From the NCBI RefSeq assembly GCF_024758505.1, contig NZ_CP077970.1:7812001-7876000 (forward strand): DNA of 64,000 bases, read 5' to 3'. The position numbers and the translations under genes were made by a program. Origin of the DNA: Bradyrhizobium arachidis. GTDB taxonomy: Bacteria; Pseudomonadota; Alphaproteobacteria; Rhizobiales; Xanthobacteraceae. Positions 1-9,418 of the stretch are shown piece after piece; the first letter of the stretch is position 1; each line of letters begins with the position of its first letter. Below the pieces are notes generated by a model. The model saw nothing but the letters and a program-made list of their open reading frames with translations, did no database searches and was not told the DNA's origin.

Positions 1-357
1 GGAAATTGGGCCGGCCGATCGCGAGCACGGCCGGGGTGATGTCGCCTGCTGCGAATGCCTGAGGTGCCCCATGAGGCCGCATCGTCCGCTCCCTGTCGCC
101 ATTTGCCAAAAGTTAGCAGCAACGGCGCAGGACCGGAAGGCGCCCCTGACTCGGGCATCCACAGAGGGACTCACCTTGCCCTGGTTTGCTCATGCCACAA
201 ACTCGTCATGCCCGGGCTTGTCCCGGGCATCCACGTTCTTCGTGCCCGCGACAAAGGTCGTGGATGGCCGGGACAAGCCCGGCCATGACGAATGTGGAAG
301 CAATCGCACGCAAACTCGCCACGGTCACTTGCGATTGCACTTCCAACAGGGGAACGC
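1..357. other. Intergenic left edge with one palindromic element
   Basis: No convincing complete gene lies here. The first 60 bases could hold the last codons of a plus-strand gene (a frame closing with TGA at 58-60) or the first codons of a minus-strand gene leaving the window; the piece is too short to decide. The short open frames further on overlap the palindromic element at 204-290 and look like chance frames. Confidence 0.5.
204..290. repeat. Palindromic intergenic element, CGTCATGCCCGGGC type
   Basis: The arms CGTCATGCCCGGGCTTGTCC and its near reverse complement, ending GGCCATGACG, enclose a short centre that is itself palindromic (CCACG...CGTGG). The transcript would fold into one long hairpin. 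It lies just downstream of the minus-strand oxidoreductase gene and could act as a transcription or mRNA-stability element. It has no coding content. Confidence 0.75.
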
Positions 358-1563
358 CTACCCCGCAGCCACCTTCGCCGGCGCGACGTTGATCGCGAGC
401 TTGCCGTAACGATCGGTGAAGGCCTCGGTGTCGATTTCCTCGAGCTTGATCTCGCCGCTCATGACACCCTGTTTCCAGGCCTCCTGTGCCGGGTCGTTCT
501 GGAACTCCGGCATCACCTCGCGGCCGAACAGCTCGAGCGACTCGCAGATGTGCTCGTGGCTGTTCTTGCCGGCCTGGTTGAGCAGGATGACCTGATCGAT
601 ATGGGAGCTCTGGAATCGCCTCAACTTCTTGCGGATCGTCTCCGGTGAGCCGATCAGGCCGCCGCGCAGCGCCGCCTCCTGCGCCTCCGGATTGTCGCGC
701 TTCCACTTGTTGTACTCGTCCCACATGTTGACGGTGCCGGGCGCCGGGCGCTGGCGGTTCTGCGAGGCACCGTAGAAGCGCAGGGCGAACTGGAAGAAGG
801 TGGCACCGTCGGCGCGCGCACGGGCCTCCTCGTCGGTCCTGGCGCACATGAAGAACGAGACCAGCGCCATGTTGGGGTTGATCTCGTAGTCGGCCAATTT
901 GTGCAGCCGCTTGGTCATCGCATTGTAATAGGCGTGCACCCAGGCGTGCGCGGCATCGGCGCTGACGAACTGGAAGCCGAGCGCGCCAAAGCCGTGGCGG
1001 CCGGCGCGCTCGATGGTCGGCAGTTGCGAGCAGGCCATCCACAGCGGCGGATGCGGCTTCTGCACCGGTTTTGGCACGACATTGCGCAAAGGAATGTCGA
1101 AATATTTGCCGTGGTGCTCGCAGCCGCCATCCCTGAACATCGGGAAGATCGCGCGGACCGCTTCCTCGAACACCTCTTTCTTGTGCTCCATGTTCCGGCC
1201 GAACGGCTCGAGCTCGGTGATCGAGGCGCTCTCGCCCATGCCGAACTCGCAGCGGCCGTTGCTGAGGAGGTCGAGCACCGCGACGCGTTCGGCGACGCGC
1301 GCGGGATGATTGGTTGTGAGCTGGAGGATGCCGTGGCCGAGTCTAATTTTCTGCGTGCGCTGGCTGGCCGCCGCGAGGAATGATTCCGGCGAGGGCGAGT
1401 GCGAATATTCCTCCAGGAAGTGATGCTCGACCACCCAGGCATGGTCGTAGCCGAGCTTGTCGGCAAGTTCCATTTGCGTCAGCGCGTTCTGGTATAGCCT
1501 GAGCTCGTCGCCGGCGACCCAGGGACGGGGCAGTTGGAGCTCATAGAAGATGCCGAACTTCAT
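358..1563 (-). CDS. LLM-class flavin-dependent oxidoreductase (luciferase-like monooxygenase)
   Basis: A 401-residue protein of the bacterial luciferase-like TIM-barrel family, which uses reduced flavin (FMNH2 or F420) to oxidise small substrates. The start MKFGIFYELQLPRPW is typical, as are the internal AWVVEHHFLEEYSHSPSPE and RIRLGHGI-like stretches that shape the flavin pocket. The ATG at 1563 is preferred over in-frame starts up to 1668 because GGGAGG stands just upstream and the family N terminus begins there. The substrate cannot be told from sequence. It is divergent from napE, with about 260 bases between them, so the two may share regulatory DNA, but nothing ties it to nitrate metabolism. 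Confidence 0.88.
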   Translation of the reverse strand: MKFGIFYELQLPRPWVAGDELRLYQNALTQMELADKLGYDHAWVVEHHFLEEYSHSPSPESFLAAASQRTQKIRLGHGILQLTTNHPARVAERVAVLDLLSNGRCEFGMGESASITELEPFGRNMEHKKEVFEEAVRAIFPMFRDGGCEHHGKYFDIPLRNVVPKPVQKPHPPLWMACSQLPTIERAGRHGFGALGFQFVSADAAHAWVHAYYNAMTKRLHKLADYEINPNMALVSFFMCARTDEEARARADGATFFQFALRFYGASQNRQRPAPGTVNMWDEYNKWKRDNPEAQEAALRGGLIGSPETIRKKLRRFQSSHIDQVILLNQAGKNSHEHICESLELFGREVMPEFQNDPAQEAWKQGVMSGEIKLEEIDTEAFTDRYGKLAINVAPAKVAAG

Positions 1564-1720
1564 GACGCCTCCCATTATTCTTGTTAATTGCATCTTATTG
1601 AGCGAGGCGGCGCTGTCCATGGCGGTGCAATTCCGCCACGTGGCACAAGCGGAATTTACTCCGAACAACCCAAGGTTTATTACTCATACCACTGCGACAA
1701 AGTGTGCGATGCAATGCGGG

Positions 1721-1734
1721 TTGATCCATATCAA
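1721..1734 (+). promoter_or_regulatory. FixK/FNR-type box upstream of nap operon
   Basis: TTGATCCATATCAA is a perfect TTGAT-N4-ATCAA palindrome, the consensus for FixK/FNR-family activators. It lies about 93 bases before the napE start. A class II promoter with the box at -41.5 would start transcription near 1769. In Bradyrhizobium, nap expression under low oxygen is known to depend on FixK2, so activation of napEDABC from this site is the natural reading. Confidence 0.85.
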
Positions 1735-1826
1735 ACTACCAGCACCGCAGTTCCTTTAGGTAGTTGATCTGCAAGGTAACGGCCCGGATGCCGTCCAATT
1801 CCAAATTAGCTTCAGAGAGACCGAAT

Positions 1827-2015
1827 ATGTCGGCCCCTGGCGACGAGACGACTGGGCGTTTGCGCCGACGGCGCATGGAGATTTTTGCGTTCCTGTTCCT
1901 GACGGCGGTGGTGATGCCAGCCCTCGCGGTCGGGACCGTCGGCAGCTATGGGCTCGCCGTGTGGATCTACCAGATGTTCGCAGGTCCCCCCGGTCCGCCG
2001 CAAAGCCCGCATTGA
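1827..2015 (+). CDS. napE: Periplasmic nitrate reductase small membrane subunit NapE
   Basis: A 62-residue protein with one hydrophobic helix (about residues 17-45, beginning after RRRRMEIFAF) and a proline-rich tail (GPPGPPQSPH). Size, topology and position as first gene of the nap operon fit NapE, a small integral membrane protein of unclear biochemical role. The ATG at 1827 (MSAPGDET) is chosen over an upstream ATG at 1764 because it gives the usual length and leaves room for the FixK-dependent promoter. napD follows after 24 bases, so the two are almost certainly co-transcribed. Confidence 0.85.
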   Translation: MSAPGDETTGRLRRRRMEIFAFLFLTAVVMPALAVGTVGSYGLAVWIYQMFAGPPGPPQSPH

Positions 2016-2039
2016 AATCCAACAGAGAAAGGCAGGCAT

Positions 2040-2351
2040 ATGGCCCAAGCCAAACTCAACCGCCGCGCACTGATCACCGGACGGGTGCTCACCGCCGACC
2101 GCATCGTGCCTCCGCCCGGGGGCGAGATCGCCAGCATTCTGGTGCAGGCGCGCCCCGATCGGCTCGCTACCGTCGAAGCCGACATCACCGCGCTGTCCGG
2201 CTGCGAGATCCACGGCCGTGACATCAGAGGCAAGCTCGTTGTCGTTGTCGAAGCTGACGACGCCGGCAGCCTCGGCACCACCCTCAACACCATCCAGTCG
2301 CTGCCAAACGTCTATTCCGCGGCGCTGGTTTTTCACGCCATCGAAGCCTAA
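2040..2351 (+). CDS. napD: NapD, chaperone for NapA signal peptide
   Basis: A 103-residue cytoplasmic protein of the NapD family, which binds the twin-arginine signal peptide of NapA and holds back export until the molybdenum cofactor is inserted. The ferredoxin-like fold pattern shows in the ASILVQARPDRLATVEADITALSG segment and the later GKLVVVVEADDAGSL strand. It lies 24 bases after napE and 18 before napA, the conserved nap order. The length is typical. Confidence 0.93.
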   Translation: MAQAKLNRRALITGRVLTADRIVPPPGGEIASILVQARPDRLATVEADITALSGCEIHGRDIRGKLVVVVEADDAGSLGTTLNTIQSLPNVYSAALVFHAIEA

Positions 2352-2369
2352 GGCGACGGGAGAATCTTG

Positions 2370-4874
2370 ATGACCACACCCAAACTCGACCGCCGCCAGA
2401 TGCTGAAGCTGGAGGCTGCCGCGATCGCGGCCGCTGCCGCCGGCATGCCGGTCCCGGCCCTGGCCGCAAACCTCGCCGCCGAGCGCGACGTCAGCGAACT
2501 GAAGTGGGACAAGGCCGCCTGCCGCTTCTGCGGCACCGGCTGCTCCGTCATGGTCGCCACCAAGGACAATCGCGTGGTCGCCACGCACGGCGACATCAAG
2601 GCCGAGGTCAATCGCGGCCTCAACTGCGTCAAGGGCTACTTCCTCTCCAAGATCATGTACGGCCACGACCGGCTGACGCAGCCGATGCTGCGCAAGACGG
2701 GCGGCAAGTACGACAAGAACGGCGAGTTCACACCTGTTACATGGGACGAAGCCTTCGACATCATGGCCGAGAAGTGGAAGGACGCGATCAAGAAGCGCGG
2801 GCCGAACGGCGTCGCCATGTTCGGCTCCGGCCAGTGGACGATCTGGGAGGGCTATGCCGCCTCAAAGCTGTTCAAGGCCGGCTTCCGCACCAACAATATC
2901 GATCCCAATGCGCGCCACTGCATGGCGTCAGCCGTTGCGGGCATGATGCGGACCTTCGGCATCGACGAGCCCGCCGGTTGCTATGACGACATCGAGGCGA
3001 CCGACGCCTTCGTACTGTGGGGCTCCAACATGGCGGAGATGCACCCCATTTTGTGGACGCGTCTCACCGACCGTCGTCTCTCCGCGCCGCATGTCCGCGT
3101 CGCCGTGCTCTCGACCTTCGAGCACCGCTCGTTCGACCTCGCCGATATCGGCATGGTGTTCGTGCCGCAGACCGACCTCTACATCCTCAACGCCATCGCC
3201 AACCACATCATCAAGACAGGGCGCGTCAACAAGGATTTTGTCGCCGCGCATACCGTGTTCAAGCGCGGCCAGACCGACATTGGTTACGGCCTGCGGCCCG
3301 AGCATCCCCTGCAGAAGAAGGCGACGGGTGCCGCCAAGGCCAACGACTCCACCGACATGAGCTATGACGAGTTCGCAAAATTCGTCTCGGAGTACACGCT
3401 GGAGAAGGCAGCCCAGATGTCCGGCGTGCCGCTCAACCGGCTCGAGGCGCTGGCCGAGCTCTATGCCGACCCCAAGACCAAGGTCGTCTCGTTCTGGACC
3501 ATGGGCTTCAACCAGCACACCCGCGGCGTCTGGTGCAACAACCTCGTCTACAACATCCATCTGCTGACGGGGAAGATCTCCTCGCCCGGCAACAGCCCGT
3601 TCTCGCTGACCGGCCAACCGTCGGCCTGCGGCACCGCGCGCGAGGTCGGCACCTTCTCGCACCGCCTCCCCGCCGACATGGTCGTCACCAACAAGGAGCA
3701 CCGCACCAAGACCGAGCACATCTGGCTGCTGCCCGAAGGCACCATTCCCGACAAAAACGGCGCACATGCCGTGCTGCAAAGCCGGATGCTCAGGGACGGC
3801 CTGATCAACGCCTATTGGGTGCAGGTCAACAACAATTTGCAGGCCGGCCCCAACGTCAACGAGGAGACCTATCCGGGTTTCCGCAACCCCGACAATTTCA
3901 TCGTGGTGTCGGACGCCTATCCGACCGTCACCGCGCTCGCCGCCGACCTCATTTTGCCCACCGCAATGTGGGTCGAGAAGGAAGGCGCCTATGGCAATGC
4001 CGAGCGGCGCACGCAGTTCTGGCACCAGCTCGTCACAGCGCCGGGCGAAGCCAAGTCCGATCTCTGGCAGCTCATCGAGTTCTCCAAGCGCTTCAAGATC
4101 GAGGAAGTATGGCCGGAGGAGCTGATCGCCAAGAAGCCGGAGGTTCGCGGCAAGACGCTGTTCGACGTGCTCTACAAGAACGGCCAGATCGACAAGTTCC
4201 CGACCTCGGAGATCGAAGCCGGTTACGGCAACGAGGAATCCAAGGCGTTCGGATTCTACGTCCAGAAGGGCCTGTTCGAGGAGTACGCCCAGTTCGGCCG
4301 CGGCCACGGCCACGACCTCGCGCCGTTCGACACCTATCATCGCGAGCGCGGCCTGCGCTGGCCGGTCGTCAACGGCCAGGAGACGAAGTGGCGCTTCCGC
4401 GAGGGCAGCGATCCCTATGTGAAGCAGGGCACCGACGTGCAGTTCTACGGCTACCCCGACGGCAAGGCGCGCATCTTCGCGCTGCCGTTCGAGCCGGCGG
4501 CGGAATCGCCCGACAAGGACTATCCGTACTGGCTCTCGACCGGCCGCGTGCTGGAGCACTGGCATTCCGGCACCATGACGCGCCGCGTGCCCGAGCTCTA
4601 CAAGGCCTTCCCCGAAGCCGTCTGCTTCATGCACCCGGACGACGCGCAGGATGCGAAGCTGCGTCGCGGCGACGAGGTGAAAGTGGTCTCGCGCCGCGGT
4701 TACATCCGCGCCCGCGTCGAGACGCGCGGCCGCGACCGGCCGCCGAAGGGCCTCGTCTTCGTGCCGTGGTTCGACGAATCAAAGCTGATCAACAAGGTGA
4801 CGCTGGACGCCACCGATCCGATTTCGCTGCAAACCGACTTCAAGAAATGCGCCGTGCGCATCGAGCGGGTGTGA
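2370..4874 (+). CDS. napA: Periplasmic nitrate reductase catalytic subunit NapA
   Basis: An 834-residue molybdoenzyme that reduces nitrate to nitrite in the periplasm. The N terminus carries a twin-arginine signal ([20 protein letters not shown]) with likely cleavage near residues 32-33. Next come the four [4Fe-4S] cysteines C51, C54, C58 and C86, and the molybdenum-ligand cysteine C184 in [10 protein letters not shown]. The C-terminal cofactor domain has the family motif [23 protein letters not shown] directly precedes the chosen ATG; the ATG is the standard start. Electrons arrive from quinol through NapC and NapB encoded downstream. No cytoplasmic napF or quinol-dehydrogenase napGH is present. 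Confidence 0.98.
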   Translation: MTTPKLDRRQMLKLEAAAIAAAAAGMPVPALAANLAAERDVSELKWDKAACRFCGTGCSVMVATKDNRVVATHGDIKAEVNRGLNCVKGYFLSKIMYGHDRLTQPMLRKTGGKYDKNGEFTPVTWDEAFDIMAEKWKDAIKKRGPNGVAMFGSGQWTIWEGYAASKLFKAGFRTNNIDPNARHCMASAVAGMMRTFGIDEPAGCYDDIEATDAFVLWGSNMAEMHPILWTRLTDRRLSAPHVRVAVLSTFEHRSFDLADIGMVFVPQTDLYILNAIANHIIKTGRVNKDFVAAHTVFKRGQTDIGYGLRPEHPLQKKATGAAKANDSTDMSYDEFAKFVSEYTLEKAAQMSGVPLNRLEALAELYADPKTKVVSFWTMGFNQHTRGVWCNNLVYNIHLLTGKISSPGNSPFSLTGQPSACGTAREVGTFSHRLPADMVVTNKEHRTKTEHIWLLPEGTIPDKNGAHAVLQSRMLRDGLINAYWVQVNNNLQAGPNVNEETYPGFRNPDNFIVVSDAYPTVTALAADLILPTAMWVEKEGAYGNAERRTQFWHQLVTAPGEAKSDLWQLIEFSKRFKIEEVWPEELIAKKPEVRGKTLFDVLYKNGQIDKFPTSEIEAGYGNEESKAFGFYVQKGLFEEYAQFGRGHGHDLAPFDTYHRERGLRWPVVNGQETKWRFREGSDPYVKQGTDVQFYGYPDGKARIFALPFEPAAESPDKDYPYWLSTGRVLEHWHSGTMTRRVPELYKAFPEAVCFMHPDDAQDAKLRRGDEVKVVSRRGYIRARVETRGRDRPPKGLVFVPWFDESKLINKVTLDATDPISLQTDFKKCAVRIERV

Positions 4875-4877
4875 GCC

Positions 4878-5348
4878 ATGATGAAACGATTTGGTATCGC
4901 CGTGCTGGCGCTCGCGATGGCCGCGGGCGCAGGCACACTGACTGCGCAGACGCTCAATTCCGGCCTGCGCGGCACGGCCCCGCTCAACGAGGAAGGCCCG
5001 GCGCCGCCGATGCTGCCGAACCGCAACACCTCGGAGAAGGAGGCGCGCAACTATCCGGAGCAGCCGCCGGTGATCCCGCATTCGATCGACGGCTACCAGA
5101 TCGACCTCAACGGCAACAAGTGCCTGTCCTGCCACGCGCGTGCGCGCACGGCGGAATCGCAGGCGCCGATGGTCTCGATCACCCACTTCATGGACCGTGA
5201 CGGTCAGTTCCTGGCCTCGATCTCGCCGCGGCGCTTCTTCTGCACGGAGTGCCACGTGCCGCAGAATACCGCCACGCCGCCCGTCAGCAACGACTTCACC
5301 GACGTCGACACGCTGCTCTCGCGTGCAAGCCCCGGTGGCCGGCGATGA
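4878..5348 (+). CDS. napB: Dihaem cytochrome c subunit NapB
   Basis: A 156-residue periplasmic dihaem cytochrome c that passes electrons from NapC to NapA. A Sec-type signal covers about residues 1-23 ([19 protein letters not shown]). Two haem-binding motifs are visible: C82-LS-C85-H86 and C122-TE-C125-H126. The [12 protein letters not shown] region, which supplies a distal haem ligand in the family, lies just before the first. It starts 3 bases after napA, and its stop overlaps the napC start (ATGA), which implies translational coupling. Confidence 0.97.
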   Translation: MMKRFGIAVLALAMAAGAGTLTAQTLNSGLRGTAPLNEEGPAPPMLPNRNTSEKEARNYPEQPPVIPHSIDGYQIDLNGNKCLSCHARARTAESQAPMVSITHFMDRDGQFLASISPRRFFCTECHVPQNTATPPVSNDFTDVDTLLSRASPGGRR

Positions 5349-5998
5349 CAACGACCGCTGACGAGCCCAGGGACGGGTTGAAGGCGAAGCGCGGCTTCAT
5401 CGCGCGGAGCTGGGATTTTGCTCTCGAACTCTGGGGCGTGCTGAGACGGCCGAGCTCGGTCTTCGCACTCGGCACGCTGGTGCTCGCGGGCTTCGTGGCA
5501 GGCGTCATCTTCTGGGGCGGCTTCAACACCGCGCTGGAATTGACCAACACCGAAAAGTTCTGCACCGGCTGTCACGAGATGAAGGACAACGTCTATGCGG
5601 AGCTGAAGTCGACCATCCACTTCACCAACCGCTCCGGCGTGCGCGCGACCTGCCCGGACTGCCACGTCCCGCACAACTGGACCGACAAGATCGCGCGCAA
5701 GATGCAGGCCTCCAAGGAGGTCTGGGGCAAGATCTTTGGCACCATCGACACCCGCGAGAAATTCCTGGATCACCGGCTCGAGCTGGCGGCGCACGAATGG
5801 GCCCGCTTCAAAGCCAATGATTCCCTGGAATGCCGCAACTGCCACAGCGCCGATTCCATGGACATCACAAAGCAATCGCCGCGCGCCTCGGTCGCTCACC
5901 AGCGCTTCCTGTTCACGGGCGAGAAGACCTGCATCGACTGCCACAAGGGCATCGCCCATCACCTGCCCGACATGCGCGGCGTTCCCGGCTGGCAGTAG
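5345..5998 (+). CDS. napC: Tetrahaem quinol dehydrogenase NapC
   Basis: A 217-residue membrane-anchored tetrahaem cytochrome of the NapC/NirT family that oxidises membrane quinol and feeds NapB. One transmembrane anchor lies at about residues 37-57, after a basic N terminus. Four CxxCH motifs begin at C73, C103, C163 and C196. The ATG at 5345 overlaps the napB stop and is preferred over an upstream in-frame codon, which would add an unrelated arginine-rich extension. It closes the operon; the next gene begins 61 bases on and is unrelated. Confidence 0.97.
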   Translation: MTTTADEPRDGLKAKRGFIARSWDFALELWGVLRRPSSVFALGTLVLAGFVAGVIFWGGFNTALELTNTEKFCTGCHEMKDNVYAELKSTIHFTNRSGVRATCPDCHVPHNWTDKIARKMQASKEVWGKIFGTIDTREKFLDHRLELAAHEWARFKANDSLECRNCHSADSMDITKQSPRASVAHQRFLFTGEKTCIDCHKGIAHHLPDMRGVPGWQ

Positions 5999-6059
5999 GG
6001 ACTGCGGCAGCCGGATTTGCGCCGCTTGAACCGGCGGGGCGAATGGTTAGTTTTGGGGG

Positions 6060-7214
6060 ATGGCGAATCGCCTCGTTTCGCCCTTCCTCAAGACAGATAT
6101 GCCCAGTTTCACCCCGCATCAGGATGCCGCGCTAAAAGCCGTTGGCGATTGGCTCAAGGCAAAACCCGGCCGAGGCGGCACGCCGCCGATTTTTCGCCTG
6201 TTCGGCTTTGCCGGAACCGGCAAGACCACGCTGGCGCGGCACATCGCCGACGGCGTCGACGGCGAGGTGAAGTTCGCCGCCTTCACCGGCAAGGCCGCGC
6301 TGGTGATGCGCAACAAGGGCTGCGACAACGCCTCCACCATCCACTCGCTGATCTACCGCGCCCGCGAATCCGGCGAGGAGCAGCCGAGTTTTGAGCTCTG
6401 GGACGACGCGCCGGCCTCCAAGGCAAAACTGATCGTGATCGACGAATGCTCGATGGTCGATGCGGAATTGGGCCGCGACCTCATGTCGTTCGACTGTCCG
6501 CTGCTGGTGCTGGGGGATCCCGCGCAGTTGCCGCCGATCCAGGGCGGCGGCTTCTTCACCAATACCGAGCCCGACGCGATGCTGACCGAGGTGCACCGTC
6601 AGGCGCAGGACGATCCGATCGTGCGGATGTCGATGGACATCCGCGAGGGGCGCGAGCTCGAGATCGGCCGCTACGGCGAGAGCGAGGTGGTCTCGCGCAA
6701 GGAGCTCGACCCCGATCGCGTGATGAGCGCCGACCAGGTGCTGGTCGGCCGCAACAACACGCGACGTGCGTACAATATGCGAGTGCGCCAGCGCCAGAAC
6801 ATCGAGGACCAGTTTCCGGTCGCCGGCGACAAGCTGGTCTGCCTGCGCAACAACCGCAAGAAAGGCCTGTTCAACGGCGGCCTGTGGCGCGTGAAGTCAC
6901 GCAACACGTCGCGTTCGAAATCGCGCATCCTCAGCATGCGGCTGTCGCCGGACGAGGAGTTCGGCCACAAGGTCACCAAGGTCTCGGTGCGCGCCGATTG
7001 TTTTGAAGGCGGCATCGAGCAGATCGCGTGGGAGCAGCGCAAACCCTATGACGAGTTCGACTTCGGCTATGTGCTGACCGTGCACAAGTCGCAGGGCTCG
7101 CAATGGGACGACGTCGTGCTGTTCGACGAGAGTTTTGCGTTCCAGGACTCCAGGGCACGGTGGCTCTACACCGGCATCACGCGCGCGGCGAAGCGGTTGA
7201 GCGTGGTGGTGTAA
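6060..7214 (+). CDS. RecD-like ATP-dependent DNA helicase (AAA_30 / UvrD_C_2)
   Basis: A 384-residue superfamily 1B helicase-like ATPase. Walker A is GFAGTGKTT (residues 49-57) and Walker B is VIDECSMV. The LVLGDPAQLPPI segment is a helicase motif III. Near the C terminus, VLTVHKSQGSQWDDVVLF and LYTGITRAAKRLSVV match motifs V and VI. It resembles the stand-alone RecD/PIF1-like helicases rather than full RecD, and is shorter than RecD2 because it lacks a long N-terminal region. The start is either 6060 (preceded by GGGGG) or the ATG at 6099. Substrate and partners are unknown. Confidence 0.85.
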   Translation: MANRLVSPFLKTDMPSFTPHQDAALKAVGDWLKAKPGRGGTPPIFRLFGFAGTGKTTLARHIADGVDGEVKFAAFTGKAALVMRNKGCDNASTIHSLIYRARESGEEQPSFELWDDAPASKAKLIVIDECSMVDAELGRDLMSFDCPLLVLGDPAQLPPIQGGGFFTNTEPDAMLTEVHRQAQDDPIVRMSMDIREGRELEIGRYGESEVVSRKELDPDRVMSADQVLVGRNNTRRAYNMRVRQRQNIEDQFPVAGDKLVCLRNNRKKGLFNGGLWRVKSRNTSRSKSRILSMRLSPDEEFGHKVTKVSVRADCFEGGIEQIAWEQRKPYDEFDFGYVLTVHKSQGSQWDDVVLFDESFAFQDSRARWLYTGITRAAKRLSVVV

Positions 7215-7216
7215 GG

Positions 7217-7230
7217 CTAACCCACCCTAC
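7217..7230. repeat. Solitary end of the GTAGGGTGGGTTAG repeat
   Basis: CTAACCCACCCTAC is identical to the right terminus of the larger palindromic elements at 22426-22566 and 55623-55738. No matching left arm is nearby, so this is a truncated or degenerate copy. It sits immediately after the helicase stop codon. Confidence 0.65.
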
Positions 7231-7414
7231 GAATCCGTCACTTCTCCGCCACGAAAGCGTGTGCCTCACGGGTTCGTGTCCGCAGCAATGTAACAATCGC
7301 CCGGCCAACCCGTATCTTGCTCACGTACTTGGACAACGGAAAACGCCGCCGTCCGGGCTGTTCGCCCGGTCCGCCCAGCCCTAGACTGTCGCCAATTTCG
7401 CAAGAGGATCCGCC

Positions 7415-8116
7415 ATGCGCCGAACCCGCTTCCATGTCCCCTCACTGCTCGCCGCGCTGGCGCTTGCCTTCGCCGCGCCTGCCCGGGCAGCAGAAGAGGC
7501 TGTCGTCATTCCCACCCCCGCCATAGATGCGGCGCCGGCGAGCGGCATCCAGACCGCTGTTCTCGCGGGCGGCTGCTTCTGGGGCGTGCAGGGCGTGTTC
7601 CAGCACACCGCAGGCGTCGTGAACGCGGTCTCCGGCTATGCCGGCGGAACCAAGGCGACCGCGGATTATCGCATGGTGTCCTCGGGCACCACGGGCCACG
7701 CCGAAGCGGTCGAGGTGAAATACGATCCGAAGAAGATCACTTACGGAAAAATCCTGCAGATCTTCTTCTCGGTCGTGCACGATCCGACCCAGCTCGACCG
7801 CCAGGGTCCGGACGTCGGCACGCAATATCGCTCGGCGATTTTCACGACCTCCGACGAGCAGAAGAAGGTCGCGGACGCCTATATCGCGCAGCTCAACGGC
7901 GCAAAAGTGTACAAGAAGCCGATCGTGACCAAGATCGGCGCGCTGGAGGCGTTCTACCCGGCCGAGGCCTATCACCAGGACTATCTGACGCTGCACCCGA
8001 CGCAGCCCTATATCGCCTACAACGACATTCCGAAGGTCGAGAACCTGAAGAAGCTGTTCGCGGATAATTATCTGGAGAAGCCGACGCTGGTCAGTGCCAG
8101 CAAGGCCACCAACTAA
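7415..8116 (+). CDS. msrA: Exported peptide-methionine (S)-S-oxide reductase MsrA
   Basis: A 233-residue MsrA that reduces the S-epimer of methionine sulfoxide in proteins. The catalytic motif GCFWG includes C54, and the family stretches VSGYAGG and YRSAIF follow. Residues 1-26 ([20 protein letters not shown], then APARAAEE) form a Sec-type signal peptide, so the enzyme is predicted to act in the periplasm. msrB follows after 17 bases in the same direction, an obvious pair for both sulfoxide epimers, yet MsrB has no signal peptide. Confidence 0.95.
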   Translation: MRRTRFHVPSLLAALALAFAAPARAAEEAVVIPTPAIDAAPASGIQTAVLAGGCFWGVQGVFQHTAGVVNAVSGYAGGTKATADYRMVSSGTTGHAEAVEVKYDPKKITYGKILQIFFSVVHDPTQLDRQGPDVGTQYRSAIFTTSDEQKKVADAYIAQLNGAKVYKKPIVTKIGALEAFYPAEAYHQDYLTLHPTQPYIAYNDIPKVENLKKLFADNYLEKPTLVSASKATN

Positions 8117-8133
8117 AGCGCGATGGGAGATCC

Positions 8134-8547
8134 ATGTCCGACACCAAGACGACTTCCGACAAGGTCATCAAGAGCGAGGAGCAGTGGCGGCGCGAATTGT
8201 CGCCGATGCAATATGCAGTGTTACGGGAAAAGGCGACCGAACGTCCCTTCTCCGGCGAGTATGAGCACGACCACCGCGCCGGCACCTATGTCTGCGCCGG
8301 CTGCGGCAACGAGCTGTTCGAGTCGGACGCCAAGTTCGATTCCGGCTGCGGCTGGCCGAGCTTCACCCAGCCTGCCGTCGAGAGCCATATCGACGAGGAG
8401 CGGGATGTGAGCCACGGCATGATCCGCACCGAGGTGCTATGCTCCAAATGCAGCGGCCATCTCGGCCACGTCTTCCCCGACGGTCCGGCGCCGACGGGGC
8501 TGCGCTACTGCATCAATTCGGCGGCGCTCAAGCTGGAGCCGAAATAG
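8134..8547 (+). CDS. msrB: Peptide-methionine (R)-S-oxide reductase MsrB
   Basis: A 137-residue MsrB specific for methionine-R-sulfoxide. Structural zinc cysteines are visible as C54/C57 and C103/C106. The catalytic cysteine is C126 in RYCINS, and C72 in GCGWPSF is in the usual resolving position. The protein has no signal peptide and should be cytoplasmic, unlike the MsrA encoded upstream. GGGAGA precedes the ATG. The two genes are probably one operon. Confidence 0.96.
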   Translation: MSDTKTTSDKVIKSEEQWRRELSPMQYAVLREKATERPFSGEYEHDHRAGTYVCAGCGNELFESDAKFDSGCGWPSFTQPAVESHIDEERDVSHGMIRTEVLCSKCSGHLGHVFPDGPAPTGLRYCINSAALKLEPK

Positions 8548-8653
8548 CGCCGGCAAGTGCGGGTTCCGGCGTGGAACCCGATGCCGAGATGTGCTTTTCT
8601 CTCCTGACGGTGCGGCTGACCGGCGCATCACAGCGGCCGTCAGGGAGGATGCC

Positions 8654-8818
8654 ATGACGCTCGGAACCATCCTGATCATCCTGGTGATTATCTACCTCTT
8701 GGGCGGCATGTCCGGCCGCTTCGGGGGCTATGGCTATGGCATGGGCCATTCCGGCATGGGGATCGGCGGCGTCATTCTCGTGGTGCTGGTCGTGCTGCTG
8801 CTTCTGGGCAAGCTTTAA
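8654..8818 (+). CDS. Small DUF3309-type membrane protein
   Basis: A 54-residue protein of two hydrophobic helices (LGTILIILVIIYLLGG and IGGVILVVLVVLLLLGKL) joined by a glycine/tyrosine-rich turn (FGGYGYGMGHSGMG). This arrangement matches the DUF3309 family of small membrane proteins, often found as stress-linked hypothetical genes in rhizobia. The ATG at 8654 has GGGAGG at good spacing and is preferred over the upstream in-frame ATG at 8591. Function is unknown. Confidence 0.8.
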   Translation: MTLGTILIILVIIYLLGGMSGRFGGYGYGMGHSGMGIGGVILVVLVVLLLLGKL

Positions 8819-9022
8819 GCCGAATAAGCCATTGATTTAACTGCAATTATACCCATTGCGGGGCTGCCATGCGCGGATTCATCATCTCCGTTCGCAGGGG
8901 TCGCATTTCTGTCAAAACGGCCTATATTAGGGGTCGGAAATGACGGCGTGCCGCCAGGTCGCGGCCATCGCCCTCCACCCCCATCGCGCCTGAAGCAAAG
9001 AAAGATCACGAGGTCTTTGACC

Positions 9023-9316
9023 ATGCGTCCACTGCGTCCGTTCAACTTCAACACCTCCGCCGAGCTCTTCCCCGCCGCCATCCGCAAGAAGAAGCGTGCC
9101 GGCTTCACCTATCGGCGTTTCGGCACTGCGGCCGAGGCCGTGCAATTCGCGATGGAGCAGTTGCCGACGGATTCGCTGAACGGCGCCTATCTCCAGGTCG
9201 AGGAAGCGCGCTTCGACCAGAACGGTATCCGCTCGCTCTATGAGAGCGAAGCCTTCCCGCTGCCGCGCCGCCGCAAGCCGGAGCCGGCTGCGAACACCGA
9301 CGCCGACGCGGCGTAA
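9023..9316 (+). CDS. Conserved small hypothetical protein
   Basis: A 97-residue soluble protein with a basic middle ([17 protein letters not shown]) and a regular alpha/beta-looking body ([27 protein letters not shown]). No catalytic motif or membrane segment is visible. I recognise it only as a type of short conserved hypothetical seen in Bradyrhizobium. The ATG at 9023 (MRPLRPFNF) is preferred to the proline-rich upstream extension. A strong terminator follows within 30 bases, so it is a single-gene unit or the last gene of one. Confidence 0.65.
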   Translation: MRPLRPFNFNTSAELFPAAIRKKKRAGFTYRRFGTAAEAVQFAMEQLPTDSLNGAYLQVEEARFDQNGIRSLYESEAFPLPRRRKPEPAANTDADAA

Positions 9317-9344
9317 GCTTTTCCATCCTCCGATGGGTTGCGAA

Positions 9345-9374
9345 GCGCGGTAGCCAAACGGCTACCGCGCTTTT
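9345..9374 (+). terminator. Rho-independent terminator
   Basis: The 11-bp perfect stem GCGCGGTAGCC / GGCTACCGCGC with loop AAAC is followed by TTTT. It stands 28 bases after the stop at 9316. Outer bases (CGAA...TTCG) extend the dyad, so it may also serve the converging gene that ends at 9419. Confidence 0.88.
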
Positions 9375-9418
9375 CGCGTTTGGCTCTCTCCACGTGCGGG
9401 GACAGGCGAAGAAGAAAC

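Noticed and set aside
1..60. Possible 3-prime end of a gene entering from the left
   Set aside because: A frame ends with TGA at 58-60, but 19 codons are too few to tell it from chance, and a minus-strand start is equally possible.
2367..2369. TTG directly before the napA ATG as start codon
   Set aside because: The ATG at 2370 is the usual start; TTG would add one residue with no benefit.
2928..4634. 568-codon open frame antisense to napA
   Set aside because: It lies wholly on the opposite strand of a clear gene; GC-rich codon bias produces long antisense frames, and the protein has no recognisable domain.
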